From: an uncultured Acidimicrobiaceae bacterium
GTDB taxonomy: Bacteria > Actinomycetota > Acidimicrobiia > Acidimicrobiales > Ilumatobacteraceae
Direction: 5' to 3'
NCBI GenBank assembly: GCA_903904615.1
Contig: CAIVDG010000112.1
Span: forward strand, 1-15,740
DNA: 15,740 nt
The notes under the pieces are model-generated. The model made no database searches. It had not been told where the DNA came from and saw only the letters and a program-made list of their open reading frames with translations. Shown in pieces: positions 1 through 6,908 of this stretch (positions within the stretch are counted from its first letter, which is position 1; the number at the start of each line of letters is the position of its first letter). The translations under genes were made by a program, and so were the position numbers.

Positions 1-1
1 A

Positions 2-211
2 TACACGCCATCTCAGGTGAAGAACACCGTGGCCGGATGGGGTGGTGCCACGAAGGATCAAATTGGTCGCATGGTGCAACAACGCTTGTCGCTAGACACC
101 ATCCCGCAACCTGCCGACGCCGCCGATGCTGCGGCAATTGCACTCTGCCATTGTTCCATTGCACCGTTCATCGCATCTCGCGATGCCGCAGTCGCCAGGG
201 GTGTCAAATGA
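2..211 (+). CDS. ruvC: Crossover junction endodeoxyribonuclease RuvC, C-terminal part
   Basis: This is the last 69 residues of RuvC, the dimeric nuclease that resolves Holliday junctions left by RuvAB branch migration. The frame is open from base 2 and reads YTPSQVKNTVAG, then PADAADAAAIALCH. In RuvC proteins this is the C-terminal segment preceding and containing the acidic metal-binding residues of the RNase H-like active site (PADAADA). The 5' part, with the first catalytic Asp and the Glu, lies outside the window, so the true start cannot be seen. The TGA stop overlaps the ruvA start as ATGA, as expected for translational coupling in a ruvCAB operon. The C-terminal tail after the conserved helix is short. 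Confidence 0.93.
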   Translation, partial: YTPSQVKNTVAGWGGATKDQIGRMVQQRLSLDTIPQPADAADAAAIALCHCSIAPFIASRDAAVARGVK

Positions 212-801
212 TCGGGAGTCTTCGCGGTGCAGTTCTCGAACGGTTCACGCCTTCAACGGTTCTGGTTGAGGTTGGGGGCGTGGGGTACCTGTGTGCGGTT
301 ACCACAAGTACGTTCGCAGAACTCGAGCCAACTGTTTCGTGTTTTTTGCACATTCATCATCACATCCGTGAAGACGCCCAAACGCTGTACGGCTTCACAA
401 CGCGTGGTGAGCGAGACGCGTTCAACATTCTCATCAACACACACGGAATCGGTCCTGCAATGGCCATGGCCATTCTCAGTACTTATTCGCCCACAGCGCT
501 TATTGGCATCATCGCCTCGCACGACACGGCGGCACTCACTGTTGTTCCTGGCGTCGGAAAGAAAACCGCAGAGCGTCTCATGGTGGAACTGAAATCTCGA
601 CTCAATGTCGAGAACATCCCGTCTACAGGCGCCACAGACACTGTGCAGTCAGCCGCTGCCGATGTTCGTGAAGCGCTCACAGCGTTGGGGTACGGAACAG
701 AAGAAATTCGCGACACGATGCGTCAGTTGTCGTCGTCTGAGGGAACAGAAGCAATGTTGCGCGATGCGCTTGCGCTGCTCGGAGCTCGTCGTGCGGGATG
801 A
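208..801 (+). CDS. ruvA: Holliday junction branch migration protein RuvA
   Basis: RuvA is the tetrameric DNA-binding subunit that holds the four-way junction open and loads the RuvB motors. The 197-residue protein has the usual family length. It starts with the classical MIGSLRG of the N-terminal OB fold. The two helix-hairpin-helix elements of domain II are NTHGIGPAMA (about 78-87) and VVPGVGKKTAERL (about 112-124), and the acidic-pin residues appear as RED near 54-56. Domain III, the RuvB-binding part (about 150-197), follows a short flexible linker. The frame is open further upstream, but the ATG at 208 matches the family N-terminus. It overlaps the ruvC stop by four bases and has an AGGGG at 197-201 as a weak ribosome-binding site. 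The ruvB start lies inside its 3' end. Confidence 0.97.
   Translation: MIGSLRGAVLERFTPSTVLVEVGGVGYLCAVTTSTFAELEPTVSCFLHIHHHIREDAQTLYGFTTRGERDAFNILINTHGIGPAMAMAILSTYSPTALIGIIASHDTAALTVVPGVGKKTAERLMVELKSRLNVENIPSTGATDTVQSAAADVREALTALGYGTEEIRDTMRQLSSSEGTEAMLRDALALLGARRAG
781..784 (+). promoter_or_regulatory. Shine-Dalgarno sequence deciding the ruvB start
   Basis: GGAG lies six bases before the GTG at 791, inside the end of ruvA. It favours GTG 791 as the ruvB start over the in-frame ATG at 830 or the long open frame upstream, which only runs antiparallel in content to ruvA coding and has no RuvB similarity. Confidence 0.65.
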
Positions 802-1783
802 ATTTCTCGATCCTGTTGTGTCGTCAGACATGGAAGTGTCCGACGAAGCAGGCCTTCGCCCGCGCCAGTTAGACGAGTTTGTTGGTCAGCGCGAATTGAA
901 AGAACATCTCGACATTGTTCTAGGTGCAGCAAAGCAACGTGGACAAGCAGCCGATCACATTCTTCTTGCCGGTCCGCCAGGGTTAGGTAAAACCACCATG
1001 GCGGGCATTGTTGCTGCAGAGATGGGAGTAGCGCTTCATGTCACCAGTGGTCCAGCGTTAGAACGCGCCGGAGATCTCGCGGCAATTCTCACCAAGTTGG
1101 GCGAAGGCGACGTGTTGTTTATCGACGAAATTCATCGTCTCTCTCGGTCGGTGGAAGAAATCTTGTATCCCGCAATGGAAGATTTTCAGATCGACATTGT
1201 TGTTGGGAAGGGTCCCGCTGCTTCATCTATCCGTCTCACGCTTCCGCGGTTCACGCTTATCGGTGCAACAACACGGACGGGCATGATCACCGGTCCGTTG
1301 CGCGATCGATTCGGTTTAGTTGCTCGCTTAGATTTCTACGACACCGATGAACTGAATTCAATTGTTACCCGTGCTGCGCGAATTCTCGATGTCCCCATCG
1401 ACAACGGAGCATCACTGCAAATTGCACGACGTAGCCGTGGAACTCCCCGTATCGCCAACAGGCTTCTTCGGCGTGTTCGTGACTTTGCTGAAGTACGTGG
1501 AGACGGAACCATCAACTCCGACACTGCAACCGAGGCGTTGAAAGTGTTCGGCGTTGATGAACTTGGCCTCGACAAAGTAGACCGCGCAATTCTGCGCAGC
1601 CTGTGCGAGCAATTTGAAGGTGGGCCGGTTGGGCTCACAACGTTGGCTATCGCTGTGGGTGAACAACCAGAGACCGTGGAAGACGTGTACGAGCCGTTTC
1701 TCATTCAGCTAGGCCTCATTGCGCGCACACCACGTGGTCGCGTCGCAATGGATGCAGCCCGCAGTCACCTCGCTAGCCCGTAG
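791..1783 (+). CDS. ruvB: Holliday junction branch migration ATPase RuvB
   Basis: RuvB is the hexameric AAA+ motor that pulls DNA through the RuvA-bound junction. With the GTG start at 791 the protein has 330 residues, typical for the family. Visible motifs, in order: GLRPRQLDEFVGQ (about 21-33); Walker A GPPGLGKTT (61-69); Walker B VLFIDEIHRL (108-117); sensor 1 GATTR (158-162); arginine-finger region LRDRFG (170-175); sensor 2 RGTPRIANRLLRR (about 216-228); and the C-terminal winged-helix DNA-binding domain from about 260, including GGPVGLTTLA and EPFLIQLGLI. The start overlaps ruvA by eleven bases and is preceded by GGAG at 781. An alternative ATG at 830 would give a 317-residue protein. 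All catalytic motifs are intact. Confidence 0.97.
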   Translation: MRDEFLDPVVSSDMEVSDEAGLRPRQLDEFVGQRELKEHLDIVLGAAKQRGQAADHILLAGPPGLGKTTMAGIVAAEMGVALHVTSGPALERAGDLAAILTKLGEGDVLFIDEIHRLSRSVEEILYPAMEDFQIDIVVGKGPAASSIRLTLPRFTLIGATTRTGMITGPLRDRFGLVARLDFYDTDELNSIVTRAARILDVPIDNGASLQIARRSRGTPRIANRLLRRVRDFAEVRGDGTINSDTATEALKVFGVDELGLDKVDRAILRSLCEQFEGGPVGLTTLAIAVGEQPETVEDVYEPFLIQLGLIARTPRGRVAMDAARSHLASP

Positions 1784-1792
1784 CCTTTCGGC
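1781..1792 (+). promoter_or_regulatory. Possible leaderless promoter -10 element for queA, overlapping the ruvB stop codon
   Basis: The ruvB stop TAG is the first half of TAGCCT (1781-1786), a match to the actinobacterial -10 consensus TANNNT. It is followed by six bases, TTCGGC, and then the GTG start of queA. That spacing would put transcription start at or next to the start codon. No Shine-Dalgarno sequence is present, and no clear -35 box is seen near 1758. The same layout recurs before rel and hisS. Confidence 0.4.
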
Positions 1793-2800
1793 GTGCACAT
1801 CTCGGACATCGATTACCCATTGCCCGAGGAGCTCATTGCTCAAAAACCCATCGAGCCCAGAGACTCGGCTCGGTTGTTGGTTGCAGATGGGGCACAGGCA
1901 CTTCATCACGTTGTGTCCGATCTTCCTCAGTTCATTCGTCCTGGTGATGTGGTGGTCGTCAACGACACCAGAGTTCTCCCTGCTCGTCTGTCGCTGCAAA
2001 GAAAAACTGGTGGTGCAGCCGAAGTGCTGTTACTGGAACGCCGGTCGCCCGATGCCAGATTGTGGGAAGCACTGGTTCGCCCCGCACGAAAATTGAAGGA
2101 AGGCGAAGTTCTCGAGTACTTCGGCAAGCGCGTTGTTCGTGTTGGTCCGCGCACCGAGGCAGGAGACACATTTGTTGTTGAGATCACTGATGATGATCCG
2201 TTGGCTCTTATTCAACGCATTGGGTCCATGCCATTGCCGCCCTACATTCGTGGCTCGCTGAAAGATCAAGAGCGCTATCAAACGGTGTATTCGCAAACAC
2301 CAGCGAGTGCCGCAGCGCCAACAGCAGGTTTGCACTTCACTCCCGAACTCTTAGCGCGCGTAGAACAGGCCGGCGCCGTCATTAAGCGAGTGGAGCTGGT
2401 TGTTGGTCTCGACACCTTCAAGCCCATCTCCACGGAGAACCCGCTTGAGCATGTCATTCACTCCGAGTTTTACAACGTTCCACAAGACACCATGGACGCG
2501 TGCGCATCTGCCACGCGAGTGATTGCCATTGGCACCACGGCAACACGGGCTCTTGAATCGGCGGCAACGTTTGGCGACTTATCTGGGCGCACGCGACTCT
2601 TCATCACGCCGGGGTATGAATGGAAAATTGTTGATGCAATGCTGACCAATTTCCACATGCCGCGTACATCGTTGCTGCTTATGATCGGGGCATTTGTCGG
2701 TGAGTCATGGAAACCTCTGTACATGTCGGCTATTGAAGAGAAGTATCGGTTCTTGTCGTTCGGTGACGCAATGTTTCTGCAGAGAAGTAAGGCGGACTAA
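1793..2800 (+). CDS. queA: S-adenosylmethionine:tRNA ribosyltransferase-isomerase QueA
   Basis: QueA transfers and isomerises the ribosyl moiety of S-adenosylmethionine onto 7-aminomethyl-7-deazaguanine in tRNA, making epoxyqueuosine. The 335 residues fit the family. Recognisable segments are ISDIDYPLPEELIAQ at the N-terminus, GDVVVVNDTRVLPARL (51-66), MPLPPYI (146-152), AAAPTAGLHFTPEL (173-186), VVGLDTFKPI (203-212), IAIGTTATRALES (245-257), and FITPGYEWKIVDAMLTNFHMP (about 270-290). The start is GTG at 1793, nine bases after ruvB; it gives the expected N-terminus but lacks a Shine-Dalgarno sequence. The gene abuts tgt, the enzyme acting just before it on the same tRNA position, so the two form a functional pair. 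No frame damage is seen. Confidence 0.96.
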   Translation: MHISDIDYPLPEELIAQKPIEPRDSARLLVADGAQALHHVVSDLPQFIRPGDVVVVNDTRVLPARLSLQRKTGGAAEVLLLERRSPDARLWEALVRPARKLKEGEVLEYFGKRVVRVGPRTEAGDTFVVEITDDDPLALIQRIGSMPLPPYIRGSLKDQERYQTVYSQTPASAAAPTAGLHFTPELLARVEQAGAVIKRVELVVGLDTFKPISTENPLEHVIHSEFYNVPQDTMDACASATRVIAIGTTATRALESAATFGDLSGRTRLFITPGYEWKIVDAMLTNFHMPRTSLLLMIGAFVGESWKPLYMSAIEEKYRFLSFGDAMFLQRSKAD

Positions 2801-3898
2801 ATGTTCAAAGTTCAATTAGATATTTCTGCTCGTGACGGCAATGCGCGCACCGGCGTTGCTACCACTCATCGTGGGTCGTATGAAACGCCATGCTTTATGC
2901 CAGTCGGAACTCGCGGCGCCATTAAGTATCTCAGTGCGCGTGATTATGCCGAGTTGGGCGCCCGCATTGTTCTCGGAAACACCTATCACCTCATGCTGCG
3001 CCCTGGCGCAGACATTGTGGAACGCTTTGGTGGCCTCGGTGCTTTTGCCGCGTGGGACGGTCTCACGCTCACCGACTCTGGTGGTTTCCAAGTTTTCTCA
3101 CTCGATCCCAAAGTGGATGACGACGGTGTCACATTCAAGTCAACGTACGACGGTTCGTACCATCGCTTCACTCCTGAAATTGCGGTCGAGACTCAACAGA
3201 AGTTGGGTGCAGACATTCAAATGGTTCTCGACGTATGCACGTCGTTGCCGGCCGAGCCACATGTTGTGCGTTTGGCGCTTGAGCGAACAAGTCAATGGGC
3301 GCAGCGCGCGAAAGATGCACACACGCGTACTGACCAATCTCTGTTTGGCATTGTCCAGGGCGGAACCGACACAGCAATGCGTGGTGAGAGTGCGCGTCGA
3401 ACCGCAGACATCGGATTCGATGGCTATGCCATCGGTGGCTTATCTGTTGGTGAAACACGTGCAGAAATGGTGGAGTCAATAGCTGCGTGCATTGGGGACC
3501 TGCCCGACGACCAGCCGCGCTACCTCATGGGTGTCGGTGACCCTGCGTCGTTGGTGGAAGCCGTCGCACTCGGTGTCGATCAGTTCGACTGTGTCATGCA
3601 AACCCGTCTTGGTCGTCACGGCACCGCCATGACATCGGTGGGGAAAGTACACATCAAGAACGCGAAGTACGCCGACGCAGACGACCCACTTGACCCAGCG
3701 TGTTCCTGTTGGGTGTGCACTTCTCATTCGCGCGGGTATCTGCGCCATCTCACTCAGGTGGGGGAGCCAACTGCTGCTCGATTGGTCTCCATTCACAACG
3801 TGGCGTGGACAATCAATCTCATGGCCAGCATGCGCTCGGCTATCGCTGATGGCTCTTTTCAGGCTCTTCGGCGCTCCATCCTCGACGTTTGGGGTTAG
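2801..3898 (+). CDS. tgt: Queuine/preQ1 tRNA-guanine transglycosylase
   Basis: Tgt exchanges guanine 34 in the anticodon wobble position of GUN tRNAs (Asp, Asn, His, Tyr) for preQ1, which QueA then modifies. The protein has 365 residues. Active-site features: DSGGFQVFS with Asp92 (the general acid/base), Asp144 in the substrate pocket segment MVLDVC, the loop GIVQGGTD, GGLSVGE, and the nucleophile Asp263 in QFDCVMQTR. The zinc ligands are Cys301, Cys303, Cys306 (CSCWVC) and His332 (SIHN). Compared with the usual FDCV(M/L)PTR, proline is replaced by Gln267, and the usual Glu after Asp144 is Val. The ATG follows the queA stop TAA directly (no gap), with a weak AAGG at 2789-2792. Queuosine-modified tRNA-Asp and tRNA-His are substrates of the synthetases encoded downstream, a thematic rather than proven link. 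Confidence 0.97.
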   Translation: MFKVQLDISARDGNARTGVATTHRGSYETPCFMPVGTRGAIKYLSARDYAELGARIVLGNTYHLMLRPGADIVERFGGLGAFAAWDGLTLTDSGGFQVFSLDPKVDDDGVTFKSTYDGSYHRFTPEIAVETQQKLGADIQMVLDVCTSLPAEPHVVRLALERTSQWAQRAKDAHTRTDQSLFGIVQGGTDTAMRGESARRTADIGFDGYAIGGLSVGETRAEMVESIAACIGDLPDDQPRYLMGVGDPASLVEAVALGVDQFDCVMQTRLGRHGTAMTSVGKVHIKNAKYADADDPLDPACSCWVCTSHSRGYLRHLTQVGEPTAARLVSIHNVAWTINLMASMRSAIADGSFQALRRSILDVWG

Positions 3899-3928
3899 CG
3901 CTTCGGGTCCTCTCGGGCCCAACAGGGC

Positions 3929-3942
3929 TAGGATTGCCCACC
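3929..3942 (+). promoter_or_regulatory. Possible leaderless promoter -10 element for yajC
   Basis: TAGGAT (3929-3934), preceded by GGC, is a good match to the actinobacterial -10 consensus TANNNT. Eight bases separate it from the GTG start of yajC at 3943, so the 5' untranslated leader would be two bases or none. It sits in the 44-base gap after tgt, one of the two largest gaps in the window. No convincing -35 box is seen near 3906-3911, and there is no Shine-Dalgarno sequence. Confidence 0.45.
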
Positions 3943-4284
3943 GTGAACGCATTTAGTCTCGCCGCAGAATCATCCAGCTCGAACCAGTCTCCGGTTTTTG
4001 CCATCGTCATCTATGCATTGCTGTTCGGCGGTATGTACTTCATCTTCTTGCGTCCTCGTAACCGTCGCATGAAAGAAGCCCGTGCTCTCGCTGCAAACTT
4101 GGCAATCGGTGATGAAGTAGTTCTCAACTCGGGCATCTTCGGCTTTGTCTCCGACATCGACGGAGACGTTTTGTGGCTCGACATTGCCGATGGTCATCAG
4201 CAAGAGCGCATCGAAATTCGTGTCACCCGCGGTGCTGTTGCCCGCAAGGTCGCCCCAACGGGTGACGACACTGCAAAGCAATAG
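3943..4284 (+). CDS. yajC: Preprotein translocase accessory subunit YajC
   Basis: YajC is a small inner-membrane protein that associates with SecDF and SecYEG. The 113-residue product has one membrane segment near the N-terminus (about 18-36, FAIVIYALLFGGMYFIFL). This is followed at once by the family signature RPRNRRMKEARAL and a cytoplasmic domain with GDEVVLNSGIFG and a variable tail. The start is assigned to GTG 3943 because translation from further upstream would enter tgt and add unrelated sequence; a serine-rich stretch (ESSSSNQS) precedes the membrane span. The gene is 44 bases after tgt and 6 bases before secD, and the yajC-secD-secF order is the standard Sec accessory operon. Confidence 0.93.
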   Translation: MNAFSLAAESSSSNQSPVFAIVIYALLFGGMYFIFLRPRNRRMKEARALAANLAIGDEVVLNSGIFGFVSDIDGDVLWLDIADGHQQERIEIRVTRGAVARKVAPTGDDTAKQ

Positions 4285-4290
4285 TTCTTC

Positions 4291-5787
4291 ATGTCGCGTC
4301 GTCGTCTTCTTTTTCCGCTTATTTCAATTCTGCTCGTCGCTTCGGGCGCGTTTGTTGCCAACGTTCTCGCAGGAAACACACCGTCGCTTGGGCTCGACCT
4401 CCAAGGTGGCGCTTCAGTCACAATGAAGCCCGTAGGCACCTACGACCCTGAAGCACTCAATGTGGCAGTGGACATCATTCGTCAGCGTGTTGACTCCATT
4501 GGTGTTGCTGAACCTGAAATTCAACGTCAGGGCGACAACGTTGTTGTCAACTTGCCTGGTGTAAAAGATCAGCAGGAAGCACTCGACCTGATTGGTCGAA
4601 CGGGTGCTGTAGAATTGCGCCCTGTTGCCAACCTGGCTGAAAATCCAGATCTCACCACCACTACATCTGCCGCACCAGGCGCGACCACCACCACAGTGAA
4701 GGGTGCCACCACAACATTGGCTCCACCAGCAGGTGGCGTCGGCAGCTCGCGTACTCGTGCCGAAACAACCACCACCACGGTGCCAGGAACCGACCCTGAG
4801 ACTGGTCTCAAGCCAGGTCAGACAATCTTGCCTGGTCGTAAAGACAGTCTCATCTATTTGTTGGGTCCTGCCGAAGCAACTGGGGAAGTGTTCTCAAACG
4901 ATGCATCGGTGCAGGTGGAAGCAGGCAGTTTTTCTGTCGTTGCGAACTTGCGTGATGGTCCTGCAGGTGAAGATCAGTGGAATGCATTGGCGCGCAAGTG
5001 CTACGACGGCGGCGAAGAATGCCCCACGAAGCAAATTGCAATCGTGCTCGACGGCGAAGTTATCTCGGCACCTACCGTTCAAACTCCATCGTTTGACAAT
5101 GGCAGCGTTTCCATCACCGGAAATTTCACACGCTCAGAGGCAGACGAACTTCGAAAGATTTTGCAGTTCGGTGCAGTTCCAGTGCAGTTCGAAACTCCAA
5201 CGGTCCAGACCGTGTCGGCAACACTCGGTAAAGACTCACTGCGCGCAGCGATCATTTCAGGAATTCTTGGTGTTCTTCTTGTGCTGCTGTTCCTGTTGTT
5301 CTATTACCGACTCATTGCGCTTGTCGTTGTCGCAGGTCTTGGTGTCTCTGGTCTCTTGCTCTGGAGCATTATCTCCTGGCTCTCTAAAACGAACGGACTA
5401 GCTCTCACATTGTCTGGTGCGGCCGGCATCATTGTGTCCATCGGTGTCACCGTGGACTCCTATGTGGTGTTCTTTGAGAAATTGAAGGACGATGTTCAGG
5501 CGGGTCGCACTTTGCGCAACTCAGCATCACGCGGTTTCGAGTCAGCATGGCGAACCATCCTTATCGCCGACACCGCATCGCTCATTGGCGCAATTGTTTT
5601 GTGGTGGCTCACCGTGGGGTCCGTACGCGGATTCGCGTTCTTCCTCGGGTTGTCCACCCTGTCCGACATTGTGGTGTCTTATTTCTTCACGCGACCAACT
5701 GTCTTGTTGTTGTCTCGCACACGACTCTTCAGTAAGGGACGCGTCCTTGGTGTTCGCGGAACTCAATCTTCGGTGGAGGTGGCGTAA
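4291..5787 (+). CDS. secD: Protein translocase subunit SecD with Thr-rich periplasmic linker
   Basis: SecD, with SecF, uses the proton motive force to help pull exported proteins out of the SecYEG channel. The 498-residue protein has an N-terminal membrane span (about 6-26), then LGLDLQGG (33-40), the P1 base domain with DIIRQRVDSIGVAEPEIQRQG, the P1 head, a second base segment (DGEVISAPTV, ITGNFTRSEADELRKIL), and a cluster of five membrane spans from about 318 to 480. The conserved translocon/RND helix reads LTLSGAAGIIVSIGVTVDSY, with Asp at about 389 as the likely proton-relay residue. Residues 120-165 hold a low-complexity insert with Thr runs at 122-125, 132-135, 140-142 and 159-163, on the extracytoplasmic side. 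The ATG is 6 bases after yajC; no Shine-Dalgarno sequence and no good -10 is seen. It overlaps secF by one base. Confidence 0.96.
   Translation: MSRRRLLFPLISILLVASGAFVANVLAGNTPSLGLDLQGGASVTMKPVGTYDPEALNVAVDIIRQRVDSIGVAEPEIQRQGDNVVVNLPGVKDQQEALDLIGRTGAVELRPVANLAENPDLTTTTSAAPGATTTTVKGATTTLAPPAGGVGSSRTRAETTTTTVPGTDPETGLKPGQTILPGRKDSLIYLLGPAEATGEVFSNDASVQVEAGSFSVVANLRDGPAGEDQWNALARKCYDGGEECPTKQIAIVLDGEVISAPTVQTPSFDNGSVSITGNFTRSEADELRKILQFGAVPVQFETPTVQTVSATLGKDSLRAAIISGILGVLLVLLFLLFYYRLIALVVVAGLGVSGLLLWSIISWLSKTNGLALTLSGAAGIIVSIGVTVDSYVVFFEKLKDDVQAGRTLRNSASRGFESAWRTILIADTASLIGAIVLWWLTVGSVRGFAFFLGLSTLSDIVVSYFFTRPTVLLLSRTRLFSKGRVLGVRGTQSSVEVA
4654..4779 (+). repeat. ACC/ACA-rich low-complexity tract encoding the SecD Thr-rich linker
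   Basis: The tract is dominated by ACC, ACA and ACG codons arranged as four Thr runs (4, 4, 3 and 5 residues) separated by Ala, Pro, Gly, Val and a basic KG or SRTR segment. It is a degenerate, interrupted microsatellite-like region, in frame, so length change by multiples of three would be tolerated. It falls between the first P1 base segment and the rest of the periplasmic domain. Confidence 0.8.
5775..5780 (+). promoter_or_regulatory. Strong Shine-Dalgarno sequence of secF
   Basis: GGAGGT lies six bases before the secF ATG at 5787, inside the secD end. It is the best ribosome-binding site in the window and confirms the TAATG stop-start overlap as the secF start. Confidence 0.85.
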
Positions 5788-6899
5788 TGGCTGGTCGTTG
5801 GCAGCGTCTGTATCGCGGTGAAACCACAATCAACTTTTATGGTCGACGAAACATCGGATTTGTCATCTCGGGAATCGTCCTCTTGGCAACAGTTATCTCG
5901 TTGTTCGCACAAGGCCTCAACTTGGGTATCGACTTCAAGGGCGGAATTGCATATGAGCTTCCCGCATCTGGTGCCCTCACTATCGACACTGCGCGAACCA
6001 TCTTGGAAGAAAACAAAGTGGAAGCCTCTGGTGCCAAGATCCAGACTCTGAGTTCTGGTGGCGACCAACGTCTTCGTGTTCAGTTAGGCGAACTAGACGC
6101 CAAGGTGGAAACAGCAGTGAAGGACGACCTAGCTGCAAAAGCCAAGGTCAAAGTTGAAGAAGTCAGCGTTGAAAAAGTCAGCGCAACATGGGGTCGCAGC
6201 ATCACATGGAACGCGGTGCGAGCGCTACTCATTTTCTTGGTTCTGGTGTCGCTGTTTATTGCATGGCGCTTCGAATCCCGAATGGCCGCAGGCGCAATCG
6301 CCGCAGTCGTTCATGACGTCGGCGTCAGTGTCGGCGTCTATTCACTTCTGCAACTTGAAGTCACTCCGTCCACTGTGGTGGCATTCCTCACCATCCTTGG
6401 TTTCTCGTTGTACGACACCATCGTGGTGTTCGACAAAGTGCATGAGAACACCACTCGGTTTTCTGGATCACGTGTGTCATACGGTGACGTTGTCAACGTG
6501 TCAATGAATCAAGTACTCATGCGTTCACTCAACACCTCGGTAGCAGCGCTGCTCCCAGTGATGAGTCTCTTAATCCTTGGCTCTGGCCTCTTCGGCGCGG
6601 TGGCCTTGCAAGAGTTTGCTTTGGCGTTGCTGGTGGGTATGGCCACAGGCGCGTATTCATCCATTTACATCGCGACACCAATTCTGGGCATTCTGAAAGA
6701 GCGCTCTGCGGAGTACATCACCAAGCGGGGAGAGCTCAGCTTGGGCAACGATATGGCGACTCTCATGGCCACCGGAGCCCCCGTGAGTCGACGAGCTTCG
6801 GCACGAAAAGCAGAGTCATCAGCGGAGTCGCCCGCGATGCCGGCTGTCGATGCCATCTTGAGCCATCCACCGCGCCCTCGAAAGAAGTCGCGAAGGTAG
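5787..6899 (+). CDS. secF: Protein translocase subunit SecF
   Basis: SecF pairs with SecD in the proton-driven step of Sec export. The 370-residue protein has an N-terminal membrane span (about 22-42), LNLGIDFKGG (44-53), a periplasmic domain, and a five-span membrane domain (about 143-300). The latter carries the family motifs VVHDVGVSVGVYSL, TILGFSLYDTIVVFDKVHEN and SMNQVLMRSLNTSVAALLPV. The C-terminal tail (about 305-370) is long and cytoplasmic, rich in Ala and Ser and ending in a basic PRPRKKSRR, a typical actinobacterial feature. The start overlaps the secD stop by one base (TAATG) behind a strong GGAGGT, so secD and secF are translationally coupled. It ends 9 bases before rel. Confidence 0.97.
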   Translation: MAGRWQRLYRGETTINFYGRRNIGFVISGIVLLATVISLFAQGLNLGIDFKGGIAYELPASGALTIDTARTILEENKVEASGAKIQTLSSGGDQRLRVQLGELDAKVETAVKDDLAAKAKVKVEEVSVEKVSATWGRSITWNAVRALLIFLVLVSLFIAWRFESRMAAGAIAAVVHDVGVSVGVYSLLQLEVTPSTVVAFLTILGFSLYDTIVVFDKVHENTTRFSGSRVSYGDVVNVSMNQVLMRSLNTSVAALLPVMSLLILGSGLFGAVALQEFALALLVGMATGAYSSIYIATPILGILKERSAEYITKRGELSLGNDMATLMATGAPVSRRASARKAESSAESPAMPAVDAILSHPPRPRKKSRR

Positions 6900-6908
6900 T
6901 CTTTCCGT
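6897..6908 (+). promoter_or_regulatory. Possible leaderless promoter -10 element for rel, overlapping the secF stop codon
   Basis: TAGTCT (6897-6902) begins with the secF stop TAG and fits TANNNT. Six bases (TTCCGT) separate it from the rel ATG. No Shine-Dalgarno sequence is present and no -35 box is recognised at 6874-6879. The spacing and the TTTC following the hexamer are nearly the same as before queA and hisS. Confidence 0.4.

Noticed and set aside
605..790. Upstream extension of the ruvB frame through ruvA
   Set aside because: The extra 62 residues (starting MSRTSRLQ) are the out-of-frame reading of ruvA, and GTG 791 has a GGAG at the right distance and the right family length.
3915..3930. 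Small hairpin GCCC-AACA-GGGC between tgt and yajC
   Set aside because: Only four base pairs, no following T run, and it overlaps the likely -10 element; too weak to call a terminator.
3476..3952. 158-residue minus-strand open frame spanning the tgt end and the yajC start
   Set aside because: Opposite conserved tgt sequence, with no domain and no start signal; antisense shadow.
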